Origin: Endomicrobiales bacterium
GTDB lineage: Bacteria > Elusimicrobiota > Endomicrobiia > Endomicrobiales > JALOBY01
Length of the DNA: 20,528 bases
Direction of reading: 5' to 3'
NCBI GenBank assembly: GCA_023228045.1
Contig: JALOBY010000023.1
Span: 1-20,528 of the forward strand
Within the stretch, counting starts at the first letter, position 1; each line of letters opens with the position of its first letter. The notes beneath the pieces are model-generated. The model had not been told where the DNA came from, ran no database searches, and was given only the letters and a program-made list of their open reading frames with translations. Shown one piece after another: positions 1 through 6,383 of this stretch. The position numbers and the translations under genes are program-made.

Positions 1-158
1 TAGAAACCATCGTGGTCTTTCTGAAAATCATAAAATTAGTTACTTAAAATGGTTTTGCTACTTCAAAACTATCAAAAATAGCAACACTTTTTGAGTATTA
101 TGCCCATTTCGACTAACTTTCACCCAAGTTGTCGACGAACGAAGTGAGTCAATCCGGT

Positions 159-236
159 GTCATTGCGAGGGCTTTAGCCCGTGGCAATCTAATAGTTAAG
201 GCGAGATTGCTTCACCCCTTCGGGTTTCGCAATGAC
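159..236. repeat. Palindromic intergenic repeat (GTCATTGCGA...TCGCAATGAC)
   Basis: Outer arms GTCATTGCGA (159-168) and TCGCAATGAC (227-236) are perfect 10-nt inverted repeats. Inside them lie a second inverted pair, GCAATCT (184-190) with AGATTGC (204-210), and two small hairpins, GGGCT/AGCCC (169-180) and ACCC/GGGT (214-225). The whole could fold into a clover-like structure on either strand. It resembles a widespread class of REP/MITE-like bacterial intergenic palindromes containing the word CATTGCGAG...GCAATGAC. The family assignment is from memory; the inverted repeats are read directly. Confidence 0.7.
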
Positions 237-249
237 AGTAAAAACCAAG

Positions 250-275
250 ATCCCTCACTGCGTTTCGGGATGACA
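250..275. repeat. Short palindromic repeat ATCCC...GGGATGACA
   Basis: ATCCC (250-254) and GGGAT (267-271) form a short inverted repeat ending in GATGACA. It sits 14 nt from the larger palindrome at 159-236. The two words commonly occur together in intergenic repeats of diverse bacteria, so this may be the second half of one composite element or a separate decayed copy. Confidence 0.5.
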
Positions 276-460
276 ACAATAAACGATATATTCTACAGTT
301 ATAAGTTTTCTTTTCTACAGAACCAATTCAACTATGCCATCAACAACATCGCATTCGGAAGTGTTTTTCCATGTCTTTAACTCCTATATAGTTTGTTGAT
401 GTAATTTTTAATGTTTTCATTATCTCTCCTGGCATAATATTATTTATACCTTTGTTTCCA

Positions 461-530
461 AATCTATTTGTTTCATCTGTGTAATCTCTATTTAATCTTT
501 ACAATCAAGACATCCTGAATCTTACAGGAT
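461..530. repeat. Degenerate ATC-rich repeat downstream of the HPr-like gene
   Basis: The plus strand repeats the words AATCT, CATCT, AATCT, AATCT, AATCA and ATCCTGAATC at roughly 10-12 nt intervals. This resembles decayed intergenic repeats containing phrases like TTTCATCTGTGTAATCT found in many genomes. Its right end forms a hairpin, ATCCTG (512-517) with CAGGAT (525-530), just past the stop codon of the minus-strand HPr-like gene. It might serve as a weak transcript end, but there is no T-tract. Confidence 0.35.
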
Positions 531-532
531 AT

Positions 533-802
533 CTATATTCCAGAACCGTGCGAAAAGTAATTATCAACTTCATCTATTAGCTCTTTTGCATCTGGTCCTT
601 CAGCTTTAATAATCAACTCTGAACCTTTTTGAGCTTGCAGTAAAAGCAAGCTTAAAACAGAGCAGCCATCCGCCTCTTCGCAATTTTCGCAGGTTGAAAA
701 AACAACTTTTGATTTATGTTTTTTACATATAGTTACAACCTCACCTGCAACTCTTAGGTGAAGCCCGTTTGTATCGGTAATTTTTATTATTTTCCTTTCC
801 AT
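533..802 (-). CDS. HPr-like phosphocarrier protein
   Basis: An 89-residue protein, the usual HPr length. HPr proteins accept phosphate from PTS enzyme I on a histidine and, in many bacteria, are phosphorylated by HPr kinase on a serine for regulation. The active-site motif is NGLHLRVAG with His15 and Arg17 at the standard positions. The regulatory-serine motif is GCSVLSLL, with Ser48 aligned to the usual Ser46 after a two-residue insertion, and the C-terminal helix (PDAKELIDEVDNYF) is present. Oddities are Leu instead of Ala after His15, and four cysteines (26, 38, 41, 47), three of them in a Cys-x2-Cys-x5-Cys stretch before the serine. It has its own promoter (832-860) and follows thiE by 97 nt. 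The ribosome site is weak. No other PTS gene is in view, so a PTS or a purely regulatory role cannot be separated. Confidence 0.85.
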   Translation of the reverse strand: MERKIIKITDTNGLHLRVAGEVVTICKKHKSKVVFSTCENCEEADGCSVLSLLLLQAQKGSELIIKAEGPDAKELIDEVDNYFSHGSGI

Positions 803-831
803 ATCATATATTCTCTATCAACTTGGTCAAC

Positions 832-860
832 ATATTATCACAAAGTAAAATATTTGTCAA
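832..860 (-). promoter_or_regulatory. Promoter of the HPr-like gene
   Basis: On the minus strand TTGACA (860-855) and TAATAT (837-832) are separated by exactly 17 nt, a near-consensus sigma-70-type promoter. Transcription would start near 825, giving a leader of about 23 nt. The gene can therefore be expressed independently of the thi operon upstream. Confidence 0.75.
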
Positions 861-899
861 TACCCTTTAAAAGTTTATTAATAATAATTTTTATTACGG

Positions 900-1517
900 T
901 TAAATAATTCGGTTTACTAAAGAGGCAGTTTTTTCTTTTATATTTTGTGCGCCAACTATTTCAGTTACCATTGCAACACATTTTGCACCCTTATTAAGTA
1001 CCATATCAAGGTTATGCGTTTTAATACCACCAATTGCCACAAAAGGAATTTTTATATTTTTCACAGCATAATCTAAATACTCTAAACCAACAGCATCGCA
1101 AACATTTACTTTTGTTTTTGTTGCAAAAATTGGACCAACCCCGATATAGCCGGCACCACCTTGAACAGCGGCTTCTGCTTGAGCTGGGCTGTGTGTTGAA
1201 ATACCAATTATCATTTTGCTACCAACAATTTTCCTTGCCTGTTCAATTGGCAAATCGTCTTGGCCAAGGTGAATGCCGTATGCGCCGACCAACATAGCAA
1301 TGTCAATATCATCATTTACAATTAAATACGCCCCAAACTCTTTTACAAGTTCTATTATTTGAACGCACTCATTATATTTGTGTTTTTTTGATGCGTACTT
1401 TTCTCTGTACTGAATTATTTTAGCGCCGCCCTCAAGCATTGCGCGCACAACTTCAACATTACATCTGCCCAAAGAATGCTCATATGATGTTATGCAGTAA
1501 AGACCTTTTATATTCAT
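900..1517 (-). CDS. thiE: Thiamine-phosphate synthase ThiE
   Basis: Joins hydroxymethylpyrimidine diphosphate to the thiazole phosphate carboxylate, releasing pyrophosphate, to make thiamine phosphate in the cytoplasm. The 205-residue TIM-barrel protein shows the family landmarks in order: QYREK (36-40), ND (68-69), GIHLGQDDLP (81-90), GISTHS (105-110), GVGPIFATKTK (126-136) and VAIGG (160-164). An in-frame ATG lies 18 nt upstream, but the chosen ATG (1517) overlaps the thiF stop as ATGA, the usual coupled arrangement, and gives the family's normal N terminus. It is the last thi gene of the operon; the HPr-like gene behind it has its own promoter. Confidence 0.95.
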   Translation of the reverse strand: MNIKGLYCITSYEHSLGRCNVEVVRAMLEGGAKIIQYREKYASKKHKYNECVQIIELVKEFGAYLIVNDDIDIAMLVGAYGIHLGQDDLPIEQARKIVGSKMIIGISTHSPAQAEAAVQGGAGYIGVGPIFATKTKVNVCDAVGLEYLDYAVKNIKIPFVAIGGIKTHNLDMVLNKGAKCVAMVTEIVGAQNIKEKTASLVNRII

Positions 1518-2128
1518 AATGCCCCAAGCACCCATGCCAAAATAACATCTGCCTCTTTTGCCGCTGCTATATTAACCCTTGGAGAACATGGCGGCCTACC
1601 AGGACCAGCTTCCGCAACTAAATCGCCAATTAAGTAATAATTTTCTCTAATTTTTTTTGTGACTATTTTATCGCTATTTCCCCAGCCGGCAAGCCCAGAG
1701 GCACTAACACAAAACTTATTTGCGTTAATGAAAGCATTTGCAAACTGAGTTTTCATTTCTGCCTTATCAAACGCTTCAACAACAACATCACAAGAAGTAA
1801 AAATCTCCGGCATATTTGCTTTCGTAAGTATTAGTATTTGTGACAAAATTTCAAGTGAAGGGTTTATTTTTTTTAGGTTTTCGCTTAATGCATCTGCCTT
1901 GTATTTACCAAGCTGGTCTGCAAAGTAAAATTGACGGTTAAGGTTTGAGGGCTCAATTTTATCAAAGTCACACAAAATAAAGTTTTTAAAACCGCACCTC
2001 ACAAGGTTCATTGCGCAATTTGAACCAAGCCCGCCAAGCCCGGCAATGCCAATTTTTACCGATTGAATTTTTTTAAGATTCTCATGCCCAAAATAGTTTG
2101 TTAATGCATTTTCAAATGAATTAGTCAT
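1514..2128 (-). CDS. thiF: ThiS adenylyltransferase ThiF (short family 2 form)
   Basis: Activates the C-terminal glycine of ThiS by adenylation so that sulfur can be loaded for thiazole synthesis. At 204 residues it is the short E1-like form often found in thiS-thiG-thiH-thiF clusters. It has the nucleotide-binding loop GLGGLGSN (30-37), acidic residues after strand 2 (DFD, 54-56), NLNRQ with the arginine finger Arg65, VVVEAFDKAEMK (115-126 region) and a C-terminal PRVNIAAA segment. The CxxC zinc pairs of the longer ThiF/MoeB proteins are absent, as expected for this subfamily. It is separated from thiH by about 200 nt containing a palindromic repeat and overlaps thiE by 4 nt. No clear promoter was found just upstream, so it is probably read from the thi promoter. 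Confidence 0.93.
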   Translation of the reverse strand: MTNSFENALTNYFGHENLKKIQSVKIGIAGLGGLGSNCAMNLVRCGFKNFILCDFDKIEPSNLNRQFYFADQLGKYKADALSENLKKINPSLEILSQILILTKANMPEIFTSCDVVVEAFDKAEMKTQFANAFINANKFCVSASGLAGWGNSDKIVTKKIRENYYLIGDLVAEAGPGRPPCSPRVNIAAAKEADVILAWVLGAL

Positions 2129-2148
2129 ATTATTAATTAATCTCCGCT

Positions 2149-2316
2149 CAGCAAGCTGGGCGGTATCGGCGGTTCTAATTCTTTATTCCTCTCCCTCGAT
2201 GGGAGAGGATTGAGGTGAGGGTGTGCATTCGATAACAGGTCTCACTTGGCCCCCTCATCCTAACCTTCTCCCGCACAAGGGGAGAAGGAATGATTTGGTA
2301 ACCGCCCGACAAGCTG
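2149..2316. repeat. MITE-like palindromic repeat between thiH and thiF
   Basis: Ends carry imperfect inverted repeats: CAGCAAGCTGGGCGGT at 2149-2164 and, on the other strand, CAGCTTGTCGGGCGGT at 2316-2301 (11 of 16 identical). Inside are two strong hairpins: TCCTCTCCC/GGGAGAGGA (2187-2195 with 2201-2209) and CCTTCTCCC/GGGAGAAGG (2264-2272 with 2280-2288), joined by GAGGTGAGGG and CCCCTCATCC segments that are also partly complementary. The hairpin pair resembles a widespread family of bacterial intergenic repeats (CCCTCTCCC...GGGAGAGGGTTGAGGGTGAGGG). The word CAAGCTGGG also recurs directly at 2152-2160 and 2310-2318, which might be a target duplication. The element carries no gene of its own. 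Confidence 0.65.
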
Positions 2317-2331
2317 GGTGAAATTATCAAG

Positions 2332-3444
2332 TTATAGTGTTTGCCAATCCTTAAACACTGGCGCATAGCCGCACTCAGTTATCGTTGAACAAACTGCTTC
2401 AATACTGCTCTCATCAGATATTTCAAACTGTCCTTCTGATTTTCCACACGAGGCATAACCGCCAACCTCAGTTTTAGAACCAGCCGACATTCTTGTTACA
2501 CCAAGCCCAATAAGGTTTTTTCTAAGTTGAGCATTTTCGCGTGTAGACATATTTATGCCAACCCTTGGGAACATTATTCTTAATGCCAATAAAAGCTGTG
2601 TAAACAATTTGTCCGACACAATGTGATCGGGCTGGTATCCGCCGCTTTGCGGCCTTATTCTTGGTAAGGAAAAACTAAAATCCACCCAAGGGAATTTACT
2701 TTGCAAATACAATATATGTGCCGCAAGCATAAAAACATCTTTCTTAGGATTGCTAAGCCCAAGCAAAGCACCCATGCTAACGCTTCTAATACCTGCCATA
2801 CATGCGCGCTCTGGTGCATTTAAACGATAAAGAAAATCTCTTTTTGGCCCTGCCTTATGCATTTTTTCATAAACCACTTCATCGTAAGTTTCCTGATAAA
2901 TCGCAAGCCCGTCAACTCCAGCATTTATCAACTGAGCATACTCAAGTTCTTGCAGCGGGTAAACTTCAATTGAAATTGATGAGAAATATTTTTTAAGTGT
3001 GTTAACGCACTCCACCAAATATTCTGGAGGCGTTTTAACGCGCGACTCACCGCTAAGCAATAAAACATCTCTAATACCTTTTGCGCTAAGAGCAATCGCC
3101 TCTTCTTTAAACTCGCTTGCGTCAAGCTTACGCCTTACTATTTTGTTTGACGCCTTAAAACCGCAGTAAAGACACTCATTTTCACAAAAGTTTGCGGCAT
3201 AAAGCGGGGCGTATAAAAAAACAACTTTCCCAAAATCCCTAAGGGTAATGTTATGTGCTTTTCGCGCAAGAAGTTCAATATTTTCTAAAGCAATTTTAGA
3301 TAAAAGAATTGGCAAGTGACTAAGCGAAATATGTTCAAGGAAAAGCACACCATTAAGCTGATTAATGGTTGTGGTAGTAAATAATCTTTCAAAATCTAAA
3401 TTAGAATTATTTTTTATAAACTCGTTTGCAGTAATTTGTGTCAT
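2332..3444 (-). CDS. thiH: 2-iminoacetate synthase ThiH (radical SAM)
   Basis: Radical SAM tyrosine lyase that cleaves tyrosine to dehydroglycine (2-iminoacetate) and p-cresol, supplying the glycine-derived part of the thiazole ring to ThiG. The 370-residue protein is close to E. coli ThiH in length. The [4Fe-4S] motif CENECLYC gives Cys87, Cys91 and Cys94. Downstream are VDGLAIYQETYDE and KRDFLYRLNAPERA, typical of ThiH. A longer reading frame could start 81 nt upstream inside thiG, but the ATG at 3444 has an AGGA ribosome site, lies 1 nt after the thiG TAA and gives the expected N terminus. Use of ThiH instead of the oxygen-dependent glycine oxidase ThiO fits anaerobic growth. Confidence 0.95.
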   Translation of the reverse strand: MTQITANEFIKNNSNLDFERLFTTTTINQLNGVLFLEHISLSHLPILLSKIALENIELLARKAHNITLRDFGKVVFLYAPLYAANFCENECLYCGFKASNKIVRRKLDASEFKEEAIALSAKGIRDVLLLSGESRVKTPPEYLVECVNTLKKYFSSISIEVYPLQELEYAQLINAGVDGLAIYQETYDEVVYEKMHKAGPKRDFLYRLNAPERACMAGIRSVSMGALLGLSNPKKDVFMLAAHILYLQSKFPWVDFSFSLPRIRPQSGGYQPDHIVSDKLFTQLLLALRIMFPRVGINMSTRENAQLRKNLIGLGVTRMSAGSKTEVGGYASCGKSEGQFEISDESSIEAVCSTITECGYAPVFKDWQTL

Positions 3445-3445
3445 T

Positions 3446-4216
3446 TTAATCCTGTAAAAATCCTGTAAGTGGTGAAGATGCCTCTGCAACATTTTTCTCT
3501 TGCGCAATACCTGCAACAAAAGCATACCTTCCTGCTTGTACGCCTAATGAAAAAGCAACAGCAGTTTTTACAGGGTCTTGTGCTAAGGCAACAGCGGTAT
3601 TTGCAAGCACTGCGGCACAACCAAGTTCCATTGCCTCAGCCGCTTGCGAAGGCCTGCCAATACCAGCATCAACAACAACCGGCAAATTAATTTCATTTAC
3701 AATTATTTGAATAATTTCCTTTGTTTTCAAACCCTTGTTTGTACCAATTGGTGAACCAAGCGGCATAACAGTTGCGGCACCTGCGTCTCTTAAACGACGA
3801 GCATCCATAAGGTCGGGGTTAAAATACGGCATAACCACAAAACCCTCTTTTGCAAGAATCTCAGTGGCTTTTATTGTTTCAAAATTATCTGGCAATAAAT
3901 ACTTTGCATCTGAAATCACTTCAATTTTCACCCAATTGCCCATACCGGCTGCCTTTGCAATACGCGCAATACGCACTGCCTCATCGGCATTTCTTGCGCC
4001 TGAAGTGTTTGACATAATTATGCAACGCTTTGGAATAAAATCTAAAATATTTTCGTTTTTACCACCACCGTCAACCCTTCTTAAAGCAACTGTTACAACT
4101 TCAACTTTAGATTCTTCAATTGCCTTGCGCATAAGTTCATTAGAAGAAAACTTACCAGTACCTAAAAAAAACCTGTTTGAAATCTTTTTGCCACCAATTA
4201 AAAGAAAATCATCCAT
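3446..4216 (-). CDS. thiG: Thiazole synthase ThiG
   Basis: Condenses 1-deoxy-D-xylulose 5-phosphate, dehydroglycine and ThiS-thiocarboxylate into the thiazole phosphate. The 256-residue barrel starts MDDFLLIGGKKISNRFFLGTGKF. The residue expected to form the imine with the substrate is Lys97 in WVKIEVI. Later landmarks include MPLGSPIGTNKG, VVDAGIGRPSQAAEAMELG and VLANTAVALAQDP. An in-frame ATG 33 nt upstream lies within thiS and is rejected: the ATG at 4216 follows the thiS TAA by 1 nt, the same TAA-A-ATG junction as thiG/thiH, which suggests tight translational coupling. Confidence 0.96.
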   Translation of the reverse strand: MDDFLLIGGKKISNRFFLGTGKFSSNELMRKAIEESKVEVVTVALRRVDGGGKNENILDFIPKRCIIMSNTSGARNADEAVRIARIAKAAGMGNWVKIEVISDAKYLLPDNFETIKATEILAKEGFVVMPYFNPDLMDARRLRDAGAATVMPLGSPIGTNKGLKTKEIIQIIVNEINLPVVVDAGIGRPSQAAEAMELGCAAVLANTAVALAQDPVKTAVAFSLGVQAGRYAFVAGIAQEKNVAEASSPLTGFLQD

Positions 4217-4217
4217 T

Positions 4218-4418
4218 TTAACCACCGCCCACAAATGAAATAACTTCAACTATGTCATTTTTGCCAAGCACAACACCAAGCTCACCTTCAGTTAAAACCT
4301 TGCCATTATGCTCAACAAAAACAGCTTTATTGTTTTTAACACCAAGCTGCAAAAGCAAACTTTCAATTGTTATATTATCTGCAACTTCTTTTGCATTGCC
4401 ATTTAATTTAATTAACAT
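4218..4418 (-). CDS. thiS: Sulfur carrier protein ThiS
   Basis: A 66-residue ubiquitin-fold carrier whose C-terminal Gly-Gly is adenylated by ThiF and converted to a thiocarboxylate that donates sulfur to ThiG. The sequence ends ISFVGGG, the expected tail, and the rest matches ThiS in size and pattern (LNGNAKEV near the start, VFVEHNGKVL in the middle). It is the first gene after the TPP riboswitch. Its ribosome site AGGAGGTGA (4433-4425) is very strong, 6 nt from the ATG, and abuts the T-tract of the attenuator, so it exists only on transcripts that escape termination. Confidence 0.94.
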   Translation of the reverse strand: MLIKLNGNAKEVADNITIESLLLQLGVKNNKAVFVEHNGKVLTEGELGVVLGKNDIVEVISFVGGG

Positions 4419-4433
4419 ATATACTCACCTCCT

Positions 4434-4469
4434 AAAAAAATAACCTACGCAGAATTTGTGCATAGGTTA
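4434..4469 (-). terminator. Riboswitch-controlled transcription terminator upstream of thiS
   Basis: On the minus strand TAACCTATGCA (4469-4459) and TGCGTAGGTTA (4451-4441) form an 11-bp hairpin with one G-U pair and a 7-nt loop, followed by T7 (4440-4434). It lies between the TPP aptamer and the thiS ribosome site. Its 5' arm can alternatively pair with the 3' end of the aptamer, as expected for an attenuator. Confidence 0.88.
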
Positions 4470-4483
4470 AGAACTTTTCTTAT

Positions 4484-4583
4484 TCCTACGCTGGCATTAC
4501 CCAGATCAGGTCTCGCGCCTTAAACGACGCATAGGTAATTCGCTTATCGCGAAACTCTCAGGCCGATGCACGACCTCCCTAAC
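4484..4583 (-). ncRNA. TPP riboswitch (THI element) controlling the thi operon
   Basis: The minus strand shows the conserved TPP-aptamer words in order: CTGAGA (4561-4556), then ACCTGATCTGG (4510-4500) running into TAATGCCAGCGTAGGA (4499-4484). These form the pyrimidine- and pyrophosphate-sensing arms. The 5' boundary near 4583 is set by the predicted transcription start. Downstream, GCGTAGG (4491-4485) can pair with CCTATGC (4466-4460) and AAGAA with TTCTT to make an antiterminator. When TPP holds the aptamer closed, CCTATGC is free to form the terminator at 4434-4469. The switch should therefore turn thiSGHFE off in excess TPP by premature termination. Aptamer identity is seen directly; the mechanism is inferred from the pairing. 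Confidence 0.95.
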
Positions 4584-4591
4584 GGTTTTGA

Positions 4592-4620
4592 ATATAACAA
4601 TTTTCCCAAACAACTGTCAA
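4592..4620 (-). promoter_or_regulatory. thiSp: Promoter of the thi operon
   Basis: Minus-strand TTGACA (4620-4615), a 17-nt spacer and TTATAT (4597-4592). The start would fall near 4585, immediately before the riboswitch aptamer, which supports both calls. A 6-bp dyad TGTCAG/CTGACA (4629-4647) sits just upstream and has no assigned role. Confidence 0.82.
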
Positions 4621-4703
4621 TTTTTGAATGTCAGCACAAGTCTGACAGACCAACTGGATGGCTTTAAAAATCTCCCACTTTGGCTGACAATGGCAATTTT
4701 AAT

Positions 4704-5858
4704 TTATTTCTTTGCCAACTTCAATAACTTCTCACCAGCAATATCAAGTGTTTCGGGCTTTTTGGCAAAATGAAAACGAATTAAGTTTTTGACCGGCTCA
4801 CGGAAAAAACTTGAGCCCGGAACTCCAGCCACACCTATTTCTTCAATAAGCCACTGTGAAAATTTTATATCGTCATTCCAACCCAGTGGGTTTATATCCA
4901 CCAAAACATAGTATGCGCCTTGCGGCTTTGTGTAGGTAAGCTTTGCTTTATCTAAATATCCTAAAAACTTATCTTTAAGCGCTGTGTATTTGTTTTGTAA
5001 ATCAATATAGTAACTGTCTGGCAACTCTAACGCGCAAACCGATGCCTCTTGCAATGGTGCGGCGGCACCAACAGTTAAAAAATCGTGAACTTTCTTTGCC
5101 CCATTAATTACATCTTTTGAAGCAATTACATAACCAAGCCGCCAGCCCGTTATGGCATAAGTTTTAGATAACGAACTACAAGAGATTGTTCTTTCAAACA
5201 TTTCTGGCAGTGCAGCAATATAGCAATGTTTGTTTGGCGCATAAACTATGTGCTCGTAAACTTCATCGGTAATTATGTATGCGTCAAACTCTTTTGCAAG
5301 CTCCGCAATGTATTCAAGCTCATCATTAGTAAATACTTTCCCGCTTGGGTTTGAAGGATTGCAAAGTATCAGAGCTTTTGCGCCTTTTTTAAATGCTGCG
5401 CGCAACTCTTCTTTGTCAAAATTAAAATTAGGCGGATTAAGCGCAACATATATTGGCTCTGCACCAGATAAAATTGCATCGGCTACATAGTTTTCGTAAA
5501 AAGGCGAAAAAACTATTACCTTATCGCCCGGGTTACAAGCAGTCATCATTGCAACCATCATTGCTTCTGTGCTTCCGCAAGTTACAACAATGTTCTCATC
5601 TGGGTTAATTGGTATACCCATAAACCTTGATTGTTTTATTGCAAGTGCTTTTCTAAAGTTTTCTGCACCCCATGTAACAGCATATTGATGAGGACCAATT
5701 TTCGCTACTTTTTCTAACGAATCTAAAAGTAATTGAGGAGGGTCAAAATCAGGAAAACCCTGTGATAGGTTTGTGGCACCATATTTATTTGAAAGCCGTG
5801 TAGTAGCCCTTATTACCGACTCGGTAAAACCATCAAGCCGCCTACTTATTTGTGGCAT
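4704..5858 (-). CDS. Class I/II PLP aminotransferase, methionine/kynurenine type
   Basis: A 384-residue fold-type I aminotransferase. NLSQGFPDFDPP (30-41) is characteristic of the YbdL/kynurenine aminotransferase/glutamine transaminase K branch, which moves amino groups from methionine, glutamine or aromatic amino acids to 2-oxo acids. PLP-site residues are visible: NPSNPSG (167-173), ITDEVYEH (Asp198, Tyr201), the Schiff-base lysine Lys232 in SSLSKTYAITGWR, and Arg240; Arg361 in IRFHFA is the likely substrate-carboxylate anchor. The start has AGGAG 6 nt upstream. It is flanked by the DUF2062 gene upstream (86 nt, with hairpins between) and the separately promoted thi operon downstream. Substrate is not determinable from sequence alone; methionine salvage or aromatic transamination are the leading options. 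Confidence 0.88.
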   Translation of the reverse strand: MPQISRRLDGFTESVIRATTRLSNKYGATNLSQGFPDFDPPQLLLDSLEKVAKIGPHQYAVTWGAENFRKALAIKQSRFMGIPINPDENIVVTCGSTEAMMVAMMTACNPGDKVIVFSPFYENYVADAILSGAEPIYVALNPPNFNFDKEELRAAFKKGAKALILCNPSNPSGKVFTNDELEYIAELAKEFDAYIITDEVYEHIVYAPNKHCYIAALPEMFERTISCSSLSKTYAITGWRLGYVIASKDVINGAKKVHDFLTVGAAAPLQEASVCALELPDSYYIDLQNKYTALKDKFLGYLDKAKLTYTKPQGAYYVLVDINPLGWNDDIKFSQWLIEEIGVAGVPGSSFFREPVKNLIRFHFAKKPETLDIAGEKLLKLAKK

Positions 5859-5876
5859 TATAAACTCCTATATCGC

Positions 5877-5895
5877 GTTCCGCCATCGGCGGGAC
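5877..5895. repeat. Short hairpin GTTCCGCC-ATC-GGCGGGAC
   Basis: An 8-bp stem (5877-5884 with 5888-5895, one G-T pair) with a 3-nt loop, 9 nt upstream of the aminotransferase ribosome site on the minus strand. No T-tract follows on either strand, so it is not a terminator. The GC-rich CCGCCGATGGCGG word looks like a short interspersed palindrome rather than part of a promoter. Confidence 0.5.
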
Positions 5896-5897
5896 TT

Positions 5898-5942
5898 AGT
5901 ATTCACTCCAGTTTGAAAGAATATTAATTTCAATTGAATACT
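5898..5942 (-). other. Nested intercistronic stem-loop after the DUF2062 gene
   Basis: AGTATTCA (5898-5905) pairs with TGAATACT (5935-5942), and inside it TTGAAA (5913-5918) pairs with TTTCAA (5928-5933). The structure begins 2 nt past the DUF2062 stop codon. It lacks a T-tract and so would more likely be an RNA stability or processing element than a terminator. Confidence 0.4.
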
Positions 5943-5944
5943 GC

Positions 5945-6375
5945 CTAAGCTTTTATTCTTTTTTGTCTACGCTCAAAAATATCTTTAACAATAATGTATG
6001 AAACAACACCAACAATAATGCTTACAATTAAGCTACCTACAATATAAATAACTGTTATTTCGCCAAGCGAAGCAAAAACCCTGCCGCTTTTAATTTCTAA
6101 AATTATTAGTTTTGAATCTTTCGCAAAAATAAGCCCGCCTACACCGGCACTCAAAAGCCAAAAAAATGGAATGGTTAGAGGGTTCATTATTATAAACGAC
6201 CCAACAACTGCAGCAATGTAATTCAGCCGAAAAATTGCACAAATGCCAATTGCCAAAAGCGTACCAAACCCAAAACGCCAAGGAAAGCACTCACAGCAAA
6301 ACCATAGGCAATTTCATTAGGTGTAACATTTAACTCATAAAGTTTATGTAAAAGCTCTTTTATTTTTTTAATCAT
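5945..6375 (-). pseudogene. DUF2062 membrane protein gene, broken by a one-base frameshift
   Basis: Two overlapping minus-strand frames together make one DUF2062-type protein. The first starts at 6375 (MIKKIKELLHKLYELNVTP, then NEIAYGFAVSAFLGV) and goes off frame near 6272-6275; the second continues FGFGTLLAIGICAIF, RLNYIAAVVGSFIIMNPLTIPFFW and two or three more hydrophobic segments to a basic tail ERRQKRIKA. Adding one T to the TTTT run (AAAA on plus, 6272-6275) restores a continuous 143-residue protein of normal family size with Gly-Val-Phe-Gly at the join. DUF2062 proteins are small inner-membrane proteins of unknown function. The break may be real decay, programmed slippage or a sequencing error in a homopolymer; the intact downstream frame favours an error or a very recent mutation. 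Confidence 0.75.
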
Positions 6376-6383
6376 ACCGTGAT

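Larger units (their letters stand above)
1..532. other. Gene-poor left end with degenerate intergenic repeats
   Basis: I see no convincing gene here. An open frame at 129-380 (plus) reads straight through palindromic repeat DNA, has no ribosome site and resembles nothing known, so it is not called. The region holds a palindromic repeat (159-271), a degenerate ATC-rich repeat (461-530) and, on the minus strand, a tiny open frame at 340-420 preceded by GGAG that may be the start of a frameshifted small gene. The extreme left edge (1-130) is AT-rich with no recognisable signal. Confidence 0.5.

Noticed and set aside
129..380. 83-codon plus-strand open frame
   Set aside because: It reads through palindromic repeat DNA, has no ribosome site and no protein-like pattern.
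3445..3525. N-terminal extension of ThiH
   Set aside because: It lies entirely in thiG coding sequence; the ATG at 3444 has a ribosome site and gives the family's usual length.
4217..4249. N-terminal extension of ThiG
   Set aside because: It overlaps thiS and is not part of the conserved ThiG start; the 4216 ATG sits in the same TAA-A-ATG junction as thiG/thiH.
4629..4647. Dyad TGTCAG/CTGACA as terminator of the aminotransferase gene
   Set aside because: Only six base pairs and no following T-tract; it may equally be an operator or chance.
6090..6290. 66-codon minus-strand frame within the DUF2062 gene
   Set aside because: It is a third frame over the same segment; the two frames joined at 6272-6275 explain the region.
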